The notes beneath the pieces were generated by a model, which was given only the letters and a program-made list of their open reading frames with translations, did not search any database and had not been told where the DNA came from. A stretch of DNA of 25,464 bases. It comes from Paracamarosporium sp. OC-R06-R3 (lineage: Eukaryota; Ascomycota; Dothideomycetes; Pleosporales; Didymosphaeriaceae). The stretch is taken from assembly GCA_019828545.1 (NCBI GenBank), contig JACVRA010000324.1, positions 359-25,822 of the forward strand, read 5' to 3'. How positions within the stretch are numbered: position 1 is the stretch's first letter; the number at the start of each line of letters is the position of its first letter. Position numbers and translations under genes: made by a program. Shown here piece after piece: positions 8,644 through 22,836 of this stretch.

Positions 8644-11076
8644 TCATGCTGGAGCAATCATACTTGTGGCACTCCGCAGCTGTTTGGCGATCCTTCTCCG
8701 CAAGATATACACAGCCAACAGCAAGATGAAACAAATCGATAACGAACCAAAGGTTTTCCAGAACCATATCTCCGTTCGATCCGTATTCTGTACTCCTTTG
8801 AGATTCATCCCAAAGTAGCTGGTGAAGAACGATAGTGGCATAAAAACAACCGTCACAATTGTGAAGGTGAAGATCGCCTTGTTCTGGCTGTCAGCAACAA
8901 TAGCGAGCTCATTCTGTTCGATAGAGCGTATCTGGAAGAGCTGATTTCGTTAGAGATTTGGTCAATCAATGCTCAGCTCGATAAAACTTACTGCTTCACG
9001 AGACTTCTGTAGATCGATCAGGAGCTCTTTGTAAACTTCAACCTGGCCTTTCACTATCGCGTAAGCCCACTCGACTCGATCAGAACCTTTTTCCCCTTCT
9101 GGGCTCCCAGGTACATCTGATTCGTCTGATTTCTTAGCATTTTCTTTGAGCAGATCAAGCATTTTCTTGCTCCTAGCCGAGATTATAGCCATCGTAGAGA
9201 CTTCATCGATGCATGCCACATATTCCCTTACTAAATTTACGGATTCATTCCGTTTGAACGGGGTAAATCTTTTCTCTTTCTGTGTCATTAGTGAGTATAT
9301 TGAAATCAAACGCACTTTCTTCAATACGGACTAATTCTTGAACAACAATTTGGTATGCTTTTCCCAGACCCGGAGCATTACAGCCTTGACGAATATTGTG
9401 AGGCTTTGCGACGATTTCTGTAAGAAGGTATAACAGAAACCAATCGACACTACGTTTGTACTATGAAGTCATTAGCTCAGGTAAGAACTAAGCTCGAAGC
9501 GAAATATACCCAAGTACTAGATCCTGTCTCGGAGAAGCGACTGAGCATATGTCCTATGAGCGAGCCTTCCTCATCATCACAGACTGCATCACCCGGCTGA
9601 TCCAAACGTTTGTTTAGGTGTTGATCAATGTAGTCGATACCGCTATCAGCGCACATAGTCAGTAGGCAACCTGATACATATTAGATGTGACAAACAGGCA
9701 GAAGTGGACGATAAACTTGCCGTCTGAATTATGAAAGCAGCGGAAGTTAGATCTGATCAGATGCGCATTTTTGAAAAACTTGTAATTATTGGACAAGGCC
9801 TGTTTTTCTACTTTCACTGTTGCATGACTGGTGTGATCGGGATCAATGAATTCGGCTGAGGAATTGGACATTTGGCGCTGAAAGTCTGGAAGGGCTAGGT
9901 CCCAGTGTGAAATGCTTTTGCCCCAGTGGTCAGCGCGCCACTTGATGTCTTGCTCCAAATCTTCATTTATACCTACGAGAGCCTCCTGATTTAAGTCGTC
10001 AATGGCTCCTCGTATTGTTTCGTTCATTTCCTTCTCGTCCTGACCAAGCAAGTGGAATACTTGCTGCATATCCTCATGCTCTTGGTATTGGCGGATACTT
10101 ATTGTCTCCACTTGGGCAAAAGGCCAGCTGACGTCTCTGGTGTATGTGTCAGAGCCAGGTTCTCGGCGCTCCTTGAGGAAGCGATCCTCGAGGGACTGAC
10201 GGGGAGGTTAGTTATGCATACAAGGTCATTTTTCGGGTACGAACCGAATGAACTAGTCCAAGATTCAAGGGAGCATGACTTGCAATATTAGTAAGAGTAA
10301 ACAAACCGATAAGAAGGTCTGATGACTTACATCCATCTCACATCGGCCCACGGGGGCTTTGCACTTTCACCGTTCCGCTCGAGGTCTATATAAATCTTAG
10401 TGTGAAACTTTATAGATTCAAAGCGGGACGTACATCGCTCTATATCTGCGAGCGTAGTTACCGTCTTTTGGAATCGGTTCGGTCCGTAGTCGCATATGTA
10501 GACCTTAACATCGGCGCGGAGCGGGTAAAAGTGCTTAACCAGGTCTACTAACTGCTTTCGCTCCGGAATCTTTGGTTTTTCTGACCATAGGGTTTTCCAC
10601 CAAGACCTTATTGTGGGGTTCTCGCTTGAAAGCTGCGTATCTCGCCAATCTTTCCATGTGCGCAGTTCTTTCAGAACCTTCCTTTGCTGCGTGCGCTGCT
10701 GCTTCCGCGGTTCCAGATCTAGCTCCTGTTGCTTTACGATCTCTTTCCCTTGCTCCAAGCGTTCGACAACAGATGTAAAATCTTGGAAGCACTTTGACGT
10801 GGATACTGGCTCAGGCCGCGTACGACTAATTGCTGCCTGGTTTCCAGACCGGGTGCTAGTTGCTGAGGATGACACTAAAGAGGCATTTGTGCGACAATTC
10901 CACGCAACTTCGGCGGGGGTTTGGCTTTGGCTGCGATGAATCAAGGTAGGTCGGGTGTGAGATGCCCTAGGTAAGGACTCTAATGACATGGCGCGAGTCG
11001 ACTCGTTTACGCTACCAGCCCGCTCCTCCAGAGGGATGCCAGGCTGAGGTAAACTATTGGTATTAACGCGAATCAT
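8644..11076 (-). CDS. CorA-like Mg2+ transporter-family membrane protein (fungal type)
   Basis: This is a multi-exon gene of about 690 residues. Exons are 11076-10434, 10385-10331, 10278-10245, 10195-9721, 9670-9510, 9460-9332, 9279-8992 and 8931-8644. All junction phases agree. The intron at 9671-9720 uses a GC donor (GCAAGT). The 48-nt intron 10386-10433 is a multiple of three without a stop. The C-terminus has two hydrophobic helices around the GMN motif (residues about 636-638, SYFGMNLKG), the signature of CorA channels. Upstream is the long soluble part typical of fungal CorA-like proteins (DVKVYICDYGPNRFQ, WADVRWIHAPL, FTPFKRNESVNLVREY). An in-frame TGA just before ATG 11076 supports this start. 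The first 120 residues are low-complexity Ser/Thr/Arg-rich. Transport by this subfamily is assumed, not shown. The donor at 9331 (GTCCGT) is the weakest splice in the model. Confidence 0.85.
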
Positions 11077-11710
11077 GTTGGGGGTCACTCAAAGGTCACG
11101 AGCGGACTTTATGTGTTACTTAGGGTGCAGCCTCACCCGAAATCAGAGCCAGCCTTGTTAACCATGCAATTGCCTTATTGACCGCGCAATTTGCTTTTTA
11201 ATCATGTGGCAATATATCATCTTACCGCCAATAACATCAATACGAAATTCCGGCCTTGCATATATAATTCAAATCTTCGTCCCGACCGTTGTACGAATTT
11301 TGCACATGTTGAGGTTACATAGAACAACAGGGCACTTGCACAGTTTGCTTGTAACGTACTTTTGGTAAAACCCAAAATAAACCTTAAAACGGACGGGAGT
11401 AGTTAGTGATTCATGTTGTGTCGGCAAGCCGAGACTTGGGACCGGTCAAGAGTGTCAACCCCGCTCTCCAGCCTTCTCAGTCGGCTGCATGAACTATGAC
11501 AAACGCGGAACACAACACGGGTAGAACACAGCATGGATGAAACATGATACGGCACCACATGCAGGGTTCTCCATCACATACTTTACTATCTAGGTATAAG
11601 ACGCGAGCTGACTATAGTGGTGGTGATGGCGTAATTGATAAGGAGCACGCCCCGTCCGAAGGCTGTCAGCTTCAGCCTTCTTGAACGCAGCCTGCAACTT
11701 TGTCTTAACG
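11077..11710. other. Divergent intergenic region, CorA-like / trehalase
   Basis: These 634 bases lie between two divergent starts and presumably carry both promoters. I saw no long repeat, no tRNA-like box and no AGGGG/CCCCT stress element of the sort expected for a trehalase promoter. Confidence 0.4.
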
Positions 11711-14080
11711 ATGGCGCCACACGAGCTTCGCAGAACGCTCTCTAATGTTAGAGTTTTCTCACCTACCGCTTTTGAAAAGTGTATGTCTGACACGCAGGAT
11801 AGCTCACCCAATTGAACATCACAGCCGATCATGAGTTTGCGAGAGTGCATCGTCGAGGTAGCCATGGTGTGTTTCTCCTGGAGTCGATTGGACACGAACT
11901 GAATCTAACACTCGACAGACAATCTGCACCCAACGAAACCAACGTATATGGTAAATGTCGAGGCTACTCTCTCCACTTTAATCCAACGAGAAGATACCGA
12001 TGGCGATGGCCAAATTACCATAGACGATAGGGGCTTCAAAGTTCTCTGGTTACGTACCGTATCGTCTAATGGTTATCGCGCGGTAGATTTACGAGGAACT
12101 TATGTTCTCTCTAATCTGCTTCAGGAGCTCTCGCGGGCTCAAGTAAGAAGCCGTAAATGGACAGCACTTCCACAAGCTATCTTGACGGAGAATCCGGTGA
12201 TGAGATTGAAAAGACTCATCCGACAACTTTTCTGGGGAAATCTCACCCGTCGACTTGACATCTCTTTGATCCACGTTGCCGCGCCCGATGTCAAGGATTA
12301 CACATCAAACCCGCGACCCAGAATCTATGTGCCTCAAGGTGCCCCTAAACAGCTTGCGTATTACATGCAAGTAGCCGAGAAGAAGCCTGAATTGAACCTC
12401 GATGTTCAACCACTCCCGTCCCAGATCACCGATGATAAGTATCGTGAAATCATCAAGAAACCTGGCCTGCTCGCGCTAGAGATGGAAGAGATAGTTGTGG
12501 ACCACGTCACTGGGAGAAAAGAGCTTCAAGGGCTTCCATTCATCGTTCCAGGAGGGTGCTTCAACGAACTTTACAATTGGGACAGCTACTTCATCGCGAT
12601 TGGCCTCTTAGTTGACGATAAAGTCGATCTCGTCAAGGCTCTCGTGTCAAACTTCATCTTCGAAGTCCAGCATTATGGGTTAATCCCGAATGCCAATCGC
12701 TCATACTACCTGTTGCGATCTCAACCGCCATTCCTGACTGACCTAGCCTTGCGAACATATCGCAGGCTGGCGCTTGACCCTGGTGTTGGAGCCAAGACAT
12801 TTCTGTTGCGTGCGACTCTCGCCGCTATAAAAGAATACCACAAGTATGGGTATCCTCTCCGCGCCTAGACCCAGTCACAGGCTTGTCACGTTATCGGCCT
12901 GCCGGTGTGGCCTCCCCTCCCGAATGCACATTAGAACACTTCGCTGAGATTTTCAAACCCTTTGCCCAGAAGCATGGTATGGGAGACAACCTTGAGGCTT
13001 TCCGCGAGAAGTATGATGCCGGACTAATCGATGAACCTGAGCTTCACGAGTATTTCCTGCACGACCGTGGCGTCCGAGAATCGGGGCACGACATCTCACT
13101 AAGAGTCGAGGGCACCTGTGGTGATCTTGCGACAATCGATCTGAATTGCCTGTTGTACAAGTACGAGAAGGACATCGCGTACATTATTCGGAACGTGTTC
13201 GATGACTCAATTGACGTTCCAGATGACTTCTTTGTTCCAGGCGTACGAAGAGTTGAAACGTCTGCCATGTGGGAACGTCGGGCAAAAAAGAGAAAGCGGG
13301 CGATTGATGCTTATCTCTGGAATGAGAACAAAGGGATCTACTTGGATTACAACACGAAAACCTGCCAGCAGGTCAGTATCCAGTCTGTGACATGCTATTG
13401 GGCGTTGTGGTGTGGTGTTGCGAGTCCGCAGCAAGCCGCGCGTCTTGTAGACGCACTTCCACATTTCGAACGAGTAGGAGGGCTTCTTTCAACAAATGTC
13501 GATTTGAGGGGCACTACGCGCTGTCATGACGCGCACCAATGGGACTATCCATACGGATGGGCCCCACATCAAGTTATGGCGTGGGATGGTCTGCGGAATT
13601 ATGGGTATTTCGAAGAAGCTGAGCGGCTTGCCTATCGTTGGCTGTTTCTTATCACGAAAGTGTTCGTCGAGTTCAATGGTACGGTGGTGGAGAAGTACGA
13701 TGTCACACAACTCTCTGATCCACACAAAGTATGTTCTGGCTTTCATATGAGTGGCCTCACAAGCTAATTTGCTCACAGGTAAATGTCGACTATGGCAATC
13801 AAGGTCTTGGCTTCAAAGGTTATGCAAAAGAAGGGTGAGCATTCCTTTACTTACATATTCTTGTTGTCCGTCGCTGACAATCTTTTGAAGGTTTGGATGG
13901 ACAAACGCGAGCTACGTGTATGGCTTGAATATACTGACTACTCATGCGAAGCGCGCACTAGGAGTATTGGCACCCTGGGAAGTGTATGCAGCAGATCAGC
14001 TCGGGATACCTGCTGCAAAAGCACCGACAGCAGACGCGGAGCAATATGATGCGACAGTGGATCCAAGTTTGAAGATTTGA
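11711..14080 (+). pseudogene. Neutral trehalase (GH37) with a one-base frameshift
   Basis: Neutral trehalase hydrolyses cytosolic trehalose to glucose. Exons are 11711-11780, 11825-11866, 11919-13728, 13779-13834 and 13891-14080, with introns of 44, 52, 50 and 56 nt. The spliced N-terminus has an RRGS protein kinase A-type site (Ser36). A calcium-loop-like DTDGDGQITIDD follows at residues 63-74. Catalytic-region motifs survive: RESGHD, QWDYPYGWAP (signature 2) and VVEKYDV. At 12845 one base is missing: the frame closes at TAG 12866-12868, while the next frame continues with WVSSPRLDPVTGLSRYRPAG. In signature 1 (PGGxFxExYxWDxY) the arginine is Cys251 (TGC at 12557). The gene is either a decaying copy or carries a sequencing error at the frameshift, but the Arg-to-Cys change is independent of that. 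Whether another trehalase exists in the genome cannot be told here. Confidence 0.85.
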
Positions 14081-14673
14081 AAGCTTGATGTATGCAACGA
14101 TATTTCAGCAATACGTAGACTGAAAGACATTTGGCTTACACAATGCAAAAACGCTGCATGCATTAGATGCCCCTTCTTCTTAAATTACCATACAATCAAG
14201 TGTAATCTGGAAGAAGTCAGAGTTCTGGTCCTAGTGTAGTTCTAGAATGAACGCCTCGTGCCAGTTTAACAAGACGTCAAGAAGTAACATGAAGATCGCG
14301 GATGTAGACCTAGCTCGACTATACGGTATATTGCTCGTCATTTGACTTCAACAGACAGCAGATATTGCGTACGCCCTTTGATCCACATCATATGCCGCTT
14401 CTAGTGTCGTGGCAATTACTTCCTCATCTTGCACAAGGCCAGATTATCAACAGACAACTTTTCGTTCTGGGAACCCGCGTGGGGAGGTCGTGCGCAACGA
14501 TCAGATCGCCTAGCGCTAAATCATACCAGCTTTCTTAGCGTGGGTCTTAGCGCCAACCTTTTCTGCTCCACTAAAAAGTATCGCAAACTTCCAAGTGCCT
14601 TTCAACCGGCTGCCCCGACTCATTCACAGACACTGGCCGCTACACTTCCCACCCACCCACCAAGACCTTCAAG
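14081..14673. other. Intergenic region upstream of IMP4
   Basis: These 593 bases lie between the trehalase stop and the IMP4 start. They should contain the trehalase 3' end and the IMP4 promoter. The last 60 bases before IMP4 are C-rich and pyrimidine-biased, as is common in fungal leaders. Nothing else was recognised. Confidence 0.4.
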
Positions 14674-15561
14674 ATGATTCGCAAACAAGCACGCGAACGC
14701 CGCGACTACATCTATCGTCGAGCGCTCACCCTCCGCGATGCCGAACTCGCTTCCAAACGTGCCGCCCTCAAACAATCGCTCGCCAGCGGAAAGCCTCTCA
14801 CCAAAGACCTCGCAGAAGACACAGCGCTGCGACAAGACTACAAATACGATGAGTCGCGCGCAGACCGCACCGTAGAGGAAGAGTTAGGTCTCGACGACGA
14901 ATACTCGCAACTCTCCGGTGTCGTAGATCCCAGAATTCTGGTCACCACAAGTCGTGATCCGTCTTCCCGCTTGTCGACATTTGCGAAGGAGATACGTTTG
15001 CTTTTGCCGACGAGCATAAGACTGAACCGAGGAAACCTGATCCTGGGAAACCTCGTAGGCAGCGCAAAAGCGAGCGGGTTGTCGGACGTGGTTCTAGTGC
15101 ATGAACATCGCGGTACTCCTACAGCGCTCACGATATCGCATTTCCCCCACGGACCGACCGCGTCATTCTCCCTGCACAACGTCGTTCTCCGCTCAGACAT
15201 ACCCAACGCTTCGCGCGGCACCGTCTCAGAGTCATACCCACACCTTATATTCGAGGGATTTACGTCTAAGCTGGGAGAGCGCATTGTCACGATTCTTAAA
15301 CATCTTTTTCCGCCGCGGGATGGCGCAGTTAAAACGGGGAACAGGGTAGTTACATTTGTGAACGATGGTGATACTATAAATGTACGTCACCACGTATATG
15401 TCCGTACCGGCTATCAGAGCGTGGAACTAGCGGAAGTGGGGCCAAGGATGAGCATGCGGCTATTTGAGATAAGAAGCGGGACACTGGACTCGAAGGAGGG
15501 TGATGTGGAATGGCATCTGAATCAGTACACACGGACGGGACGGAAGAAGGACTATTTGTGA
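14674..15561 (+). CDS. IMP4: U3 snoRNP protein Imp4 (Brix domain)
   Basis: This is a component of the U3 small nucleolar ribonucleoprotein (SSU processome) needed for early 18S pre-rRNA cleavages in the nucleolus. It is a single exon of 295 residues, about the length of yeast Imp4. The N-terminus [16 protein letters not shown] is the conserved U3-binding basic helix. The Brix domain starts near residue 85 ([20 protein letters not shown]). It continues through [25 protein letters not shown] and the C-terminal block ending [18 protein letters not shown]. The chain ends with a basic RKKDYL tail. It is convergent with RPA43 downstream. No oddities were seen. Confidence 0.95.
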   Translation: MIRKQARERRDYIYRRALTLRDAELASKRAALKQSLASGKPLTKDLAEDTALRQDYKYDESRADRTVEEELGLDDEYSQLSGVVDPRILVTTSRDPSSRLSTFAKEIRLLLPTSIRLNRGNLILGNLVGSAKASGLSDVVLVHEHRGTPTALTISHFPHGPTASFSLHNVVLRSDIPNASRGTVSESYPHLIFEGFTSKLGERIVTILKHLFPPRDGAVKTGNRVVTFVNDGDTINVRHHVYVRTGYQSVELAEVGPRMSMRLFEIRSGTLDSKEGDVEWHLNQYTRTGRKKDYL

Positions 15562-16036
15562 GTCAATACCGCGGGCTCCATGGAAGAAAGAATTTGTGTT
15601 GGAAGAAGCAGCAAGAACTGTTTTCGGACAATGGGCGTGGCTTCAGCGTACCAGGCTTTGAAGCTGTTCCGGCCACTTGGAGGACTACGAGAACCTGACC
15701 TGAAAACGAAGGACATGAACGCGTGTGGAAAGAATGCGGGTGAACTATCCAACTGATAATGTCCCATTTTGGAAGACGAAATGCATCAGTGCGCTGTATA
15801 AGCGTGCTATTGGAGTAAATGAATATATACCCCACGTTACAGATGTTACGCCCGTGCCTCTCATGGCTTTTCCTTTCCCAGATCATGCATACCTCCCCAC
15901 AAGTGCTACATCTGTAGGCCCTTGCTATGCTGTGGCTTCAGCTTCAGCTTCCTCTGTACGTTTGTACGTGAGACTGCGATGCCCCGCACCCTCATTCGCC
16001 CTACTAATGAATTGTTACCCAGTCTCCGCGGGCCGC
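15562..16036. other. Convergent 3' region between IMP4 and RPA43
   Basis: These 475 bases should hold two 3' untranslated regions. No gene, structured RNA or repeat was recognised. The open plus-strand frame that runs into 16366 is antisense to RPA43. Confidence 0.4.
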
Positions 16037-16828
16037 TCAATCGATCTCCATAATTCCTCCGTTGGCTGTACTGTTTCTCGCACCATTCCTCCCTGCCGCC
16101 GCCTTCCCTGCCTTCTTCGCTGCCTTGTTCCGCTCCTCCTCCACACTGAGCAGACTCGCATCGACTCTCAGAACCCCCTTGCCCTTCCCACCCCTAACAT
16201 CCCACTCACGCACCCTAACGCGCATCTCCGTCCCCTTCGTGACCTCTGCGCCCTCGCCGTCCACCCACCAACCCCCCTCATCCGCGATCTTGCCGTCGAA
16301 GCCCTTCTTCTTCTTGTTCGCCTGCTGCGCATTCCACGTCCAGTCCGGCGGCAAGTTATCCTTTAGCACCGTGATAGCAAAGGTATTAAGGTGGGCAAGC
16401 GTAATGTGCGTCGCGGATTGATGCGTGATGGTAGCGGAGAGGTAGCTGTTTGGCTCGGGGCGCCAGACGAGTAGCGAGGCGGTCGCCCAGACATACGGCG
16501 CCATGTATTCGTCCACGCACCGCGTCAGTACCACGCCCTCCTCTTGCTCTGCGATTTGTTCCTCATCCTCTGCATCTTCCAAGGGCCGCTTGCGGTTAGG
16601 CTTCTGGGCGATCGATGTGTTTTTGGGAGGTTGTGATGAAAGCCGTGCATCTTCGTAAGCGAGAACTACGCCTTTCACGGGTGGGTAGTAGTTCAGAAGT
16701 AGAGGCGAGAATACTTCTGCGCAGATCGCGGGAAGGGCGGAGTGGAGACTGGTAGGCGGAAGGGGCACATATTGCGATATGCGCGAGATATGAAGTAGGC
16801 TAGCATCGAGGTCCGAGGCCGGCGCCAT
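16037..16828 (-). CDS. RPA43: DNA-directed RNA polymerase I subunit A43
   Basis: This is a stalk subunit of RNA polymerase I, which pairs with A14 where present and docks Rrn3 at rDNA promoters. The conserved Rpb7-type N-terminal tip is seen in NYYPPVKGVVLAYEDARL. The OB-fold part follows (LLVWRPEPNSYLSATITHQS, HITLAHLNTFAITVLKDNLP, PDWTW). An acidic linker (EDAEDEEQIAEQEEG) separates them, and the C-terminus is Lys/Ala-rich, giving 263 residues. I preferred ATG 16828 because the conserved protein starts there. The frame stays open upstream to ATG 17032, which would add a 68-residue basic extension and give 331 residues, so the start is not certain. The gene is oriented toward IMP4. Confidence 0.85.
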   Translation of the reverse strand: MAPASDLDASLLHISRISQYVPLPPTSLHSALPAICAEVFSPLLLNYYPPVKGVVLAYEDARLSSQPPKNTSIAQKPNRKRPLEDAEDEEQIAEQEEGVVLTRCVDEYMAPYVWATASLLVWRPEPNSYLSATITHQSATHITLAHLNTFAITVLKDNLPPDWTWNAQQANKKKKGFDGKIADEGGWWVDGEGAEVTKGTEMRVRVREWDVRGGKGKGVLRVDASLLSVEEERNKAAKKAGKAAAGRNGARNSTANGGIMEID

Positions 16829-17303
16829 CGTGCAAGAAGTGAGAGGTGATTTGCGGTGCCGGTGCGGTTTGCGATCAGTTTGATGTGACTTATTGCGCGC
16901 AAACAAAAAATGTTGGAGAAGTCGGAAGTAGCGAGCAAGAAACGCCGACACTAGGACGCTAAACCTGGTAGGTTTAGTCTCATCTGCAGGCGCAACATTG
17001 GGGAATTGCTGGCTTTTCAAGGTACAATGCATCAGATAGAATATGTATGAAAAAGGATAACAGCATCAGGCTGCTTCAGCAATTGCATTAATGCATGGTT
17101 TAGTAACCCAGACAGTTACTCCAGAATGTCTATTAACCCTAGGTGATCAACCGAACCCATCTCAACCATTCACGGTCCCTCAGCCCAAGTCATAAATCTG
17201 CAGCAGGGTATCACAGCTCTACAACCGCATACCGGAGATTCGGATACTGCATGGTGTGTCGTAGGACTGCACCAATCTGGCTCCTGATATCGCAACAAGA
17301 ACC
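16829..17303. other. Intergenic region between RPA43 and PRP43
   Basis: These 475 bases lie between the RPA43 start and the PRP43 stop, both on the minus strand. They hold the PRP43 3' end and the RPA43 promoter or leader. About 200 bases directly upstream of RPA43 are open in its frame. No named regulatory motif is clear. Confidence 0.4.
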
Positions 17304-20014
<2,711 letters not shown>

Positions 20015-22836
20015 ATGGGCGATTCGACCTACAGCATGGAGGGAGCACGTCCTGTATTCTATATTGGAGAGCATGAGACGAAGCGTCCATTTCCCGTGAC
20101 TTCGGAGCTCGTACAACATGCGCAGGACCTCGGCGTAAGTTCTCTCTTACGCAGACGAGTCGTATTTGAGTTTCGTCAAAACATGTTCAAAGTCGCAGTC
20201 AGAGCGATCTGAAGAAATACAGCGGTTGCTCACAGATCCCAGTATGACATGCTTACGACTTCGATCACGAACGATAACTTCCATTCACGCGTCCTGAGCC
20301 TCTTGAGCTCATACATCCATGCCACCGAAGGCTCGGTCCAGGCGCAACCGCTGCCACTGATACCCGCGCTCGAGAATGTGGATACCCCGCTGGTGCCAGA
20401 TCACCTTATATCTCAACTCGTTGCGTTCACAAGCTCATGGATAGACCTCGGCTCACCAGACCCTGTCATTGCGCACCTTTCACGGCAGGTTTTCAACTTG
20501 GAGATTGCCTATGCTGCCTTCTGCGGGGTTGTCACAGTTGTCGTTCCTGGGCCAAGGTCTACGAATGGAACCAGTGGCATAGCCCAATATGCGCGCGCAA
20601 TTAAGGAAGCACTTTCCACTGGAGCCTATATCCAGTTGCATATCCTGATGCCGGTGGATTTCTCCAAGGTATCCGAGGAAGAAGATTTGGGCAACTTGGC
20701 TCGCTTCGTCCGGCCAGAGTATTCCCAGGCTGCTAACCATCAGACGACTGATCCCTTCGCCGCTTGGGATGCGTGGAACACGATTCGGTCAATCTGTAAA
20801 TATAACACCAGACTATCGATTGGTAAGAACACAGCATATTCCCTCAAACATGTACTACTCGAAAATCGTGCTGCAAGTGTATGTTATGGTGCATGTTACG
20901 GTGTATTACCATATCATACAAGTTGTCGAATTGAGCTTTATGGTGATCACCACTCCAACCACTGTATACCTTATGCAGTCTACGGGTGCATCACATATTC
21001 CGAGGTCACCTATCATAAGATACACTTGCTTCAGCGCATAACCATCTCTTTCATTAATCACATATAAAGCTAACCAATCTCCAGCTCTCGATCTGCCCAA
21101 AAAGTTTCCCTCACTGGCACTTCAGTCTAGATGGTACTCTGAGTCCATCCGTCTACTCATTCTTTCAGCAAATTCCTTCATACCCAACGAGAAGGGCAGT
21201 TGGGTACTACACAAGACATTGCAGCTATTCGTCATGCGTTGCATGCGCCTGAAGACCACGCCGTGGCTTCTCCTCGCGGATATCGGCCCGATACCAGGTG
21301 TGGAAGACCCAGATGCCATCTTGGAGTACTCTTCAGGTTACCTCTCACCTGGTGCAGCAGCCGATGCCCCTAGTCCAGGCTCGTCTGTGACTGCAGCTCC
21401 CACTCCGACCGAGGCAGCGCAAATGGCAAAGAAGTCTGGGAAGAAGAGCAACAGTGACCCCACGCCGTACTTGAGCTATCTGCGGTACATGCAGCGCAAT
21501 CAGCCTCCTGCGACGCAGCTTGAACGCTTCGGCGACAATTTCCAAGACTACCTACAGAGCCCTCTGCAGCCGCTTGCGGACAACCTCGAATCGATCACAT
21601 ATGAGGTTTTCGAGAAGGACCCGATCAAGTACGCGTGGTATGAGGAAGCAATTGCGGGAGCCCTCGAAGACTGGCGTGGTCAGCAAAAGTCGACAAGTTC
21701 CGAGGACGGTGCTGTCGTTATAGCTGTTGTAGGATCCGGTCGTGGACCGCTAGTCACGCGTGCTCTAAACGCGAGCCAGCGCACCGGTGTCCCTGTGCGT
21801 GTGCACGCCATCGAAAAGAACCCCAACGCGTATGTCGTGCTTCTGGGTCATAACAGAAACATATGGGGCGGTCAGGTCACTGTTGTAAAAACCGACATGC
21901 GCGCGTGGAAAGGTCCAAGCAAATCCGACGGAACATTCGGCAAAGTGGACATCCTAGTGAGCGAATTGCTCGGTAGCTTTGCGGACAACGAATTGTCTCC
22001 GGAGTGCCTCGACGGCGTTCAACACGTGCTCAACCCTGATCACGGCATTTCGATCCCGGCTAGTTACACAGCGCACATGACACCCATTGCAACGCCCAAA
22101 CTGTACGCAGATGTTTTTTCGCGAGCCACGCATGGCGGCGATTCGAGCGCATTCGAGATTCCCTGGGTCGTCATGTTCTCACAGTTTGATTACCTCTCGG
22201 TCCAGCCAAACCAGTCTCAAGTTGCTGCCCAACTCTCTGATGGTAGGAAGATGAAGGATTTTGATCTTAACCCACCGCTTGAACCGCTCGTTCACACGGC
22301 TTGGGAGTTCAAGCACCCACAACCTCCAACTGTTCTGGCTCAGTCTTCCCTGCGCCGTGGTGGATCCGCCGTTGGTGGTGGAGGTGGTTTGACTGGCGGC
22401 GACGGCGCAAACGAACACAACTTCCGCCATTGCAAGGTCACATACCCGATCCAGGAGCAGGGCGTATGTCACGGTCTTGCAGGATACTTCGAAACAGTGC
22501 TGTACAGTGGATCGCAGGGCCCGGTCGAGCTGAGTACGAACCCGGTCTCCATGGACGCAAAGAGCAAAGACATGATATCGTGGTTCCCTATTTTCTTCCC
22601 GTTGAAGGTAAGTCGCTTCTTGTCTAACTTAGATTATGACTTGGCTGACAAGACCACAGACCCCAATCCATCTCCCCTCAAACTCTGAACTCGAAGTCAG
22701 TATGTGGAGGCAGACGGACGACCGGAAGGTGTGGTACGAGTGGCTCGTGGAAGCTTTTATAACTATCGGTGGACAGCGTATCCGCTTGGGTATCTCGGAT
22801 CTACATTCGAGCAAGAGCAATGGGTGCTTGATGTAG
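20015..22836 (+). CDS. skb1: Protein arginine N-methyltransferase 5 (Skb1/Hsl7 homologue)
   Basis: This is a type II arginine methyltransferase making symmetric dimethylarginine on histones and splicing proteins; in yeasts the family links to cell-cycle control. Exons are 20015-20134, 20243-20822, 21085-22607 and 22660-22836, with introns of 108, 262 and 52 nt. All phases agree and give 799 residues. An N-terminal TIM-barrel-like part precedes the Rossmann domain. The PRMT5-type FEKDPIKYAWYEEAI carries the signature Phe409. The SAM loop reads VVGSGRGPL (about 450-456). The double-E loop is SELLGSFADNELSPECLDG (Glu527, Glu536). The C-terminal barrel ends SSKSNGCLM. A Gly-rich insert (GGSAVGGGGGLTGGDG) and an Ala/Pro/Ser linker (after about residue 318) are lineage extras. 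Catalytic residues look complete. Confidence 0.93.

Noticed and set aside
8932..8991. Reading through the last CorA-like intron to a premature stop
   Set aside because: The GTAAGT donor and CCAG acceptor restore the conserved SIEQNELAIVADSQNKAIF segment directly before the GMN region, so the stop is intronic.
11590..11895. Open minus-strand frame with an ATG in good context upstream of trehalase
   Set aside because: It lies antisense to the first two trehalase exons, which explain the sequence better: strong splice signals and an RRGSH motif typical of neutral trehalases. The minus-strand product is unlike any known family.
15725..16366. 213-codon plus-strand frame
   Set aside because: It overlaps RPA43 in antisense. 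The Pro/Leu/Arg-rich product is what the GC-biased complementary strand gives.
16829..17032. Upstream ATG for RPA43 at 17032
   Set aside because: The extra 68 residues are basic and unlike the conserved A43 start. Kept only as an alternative.
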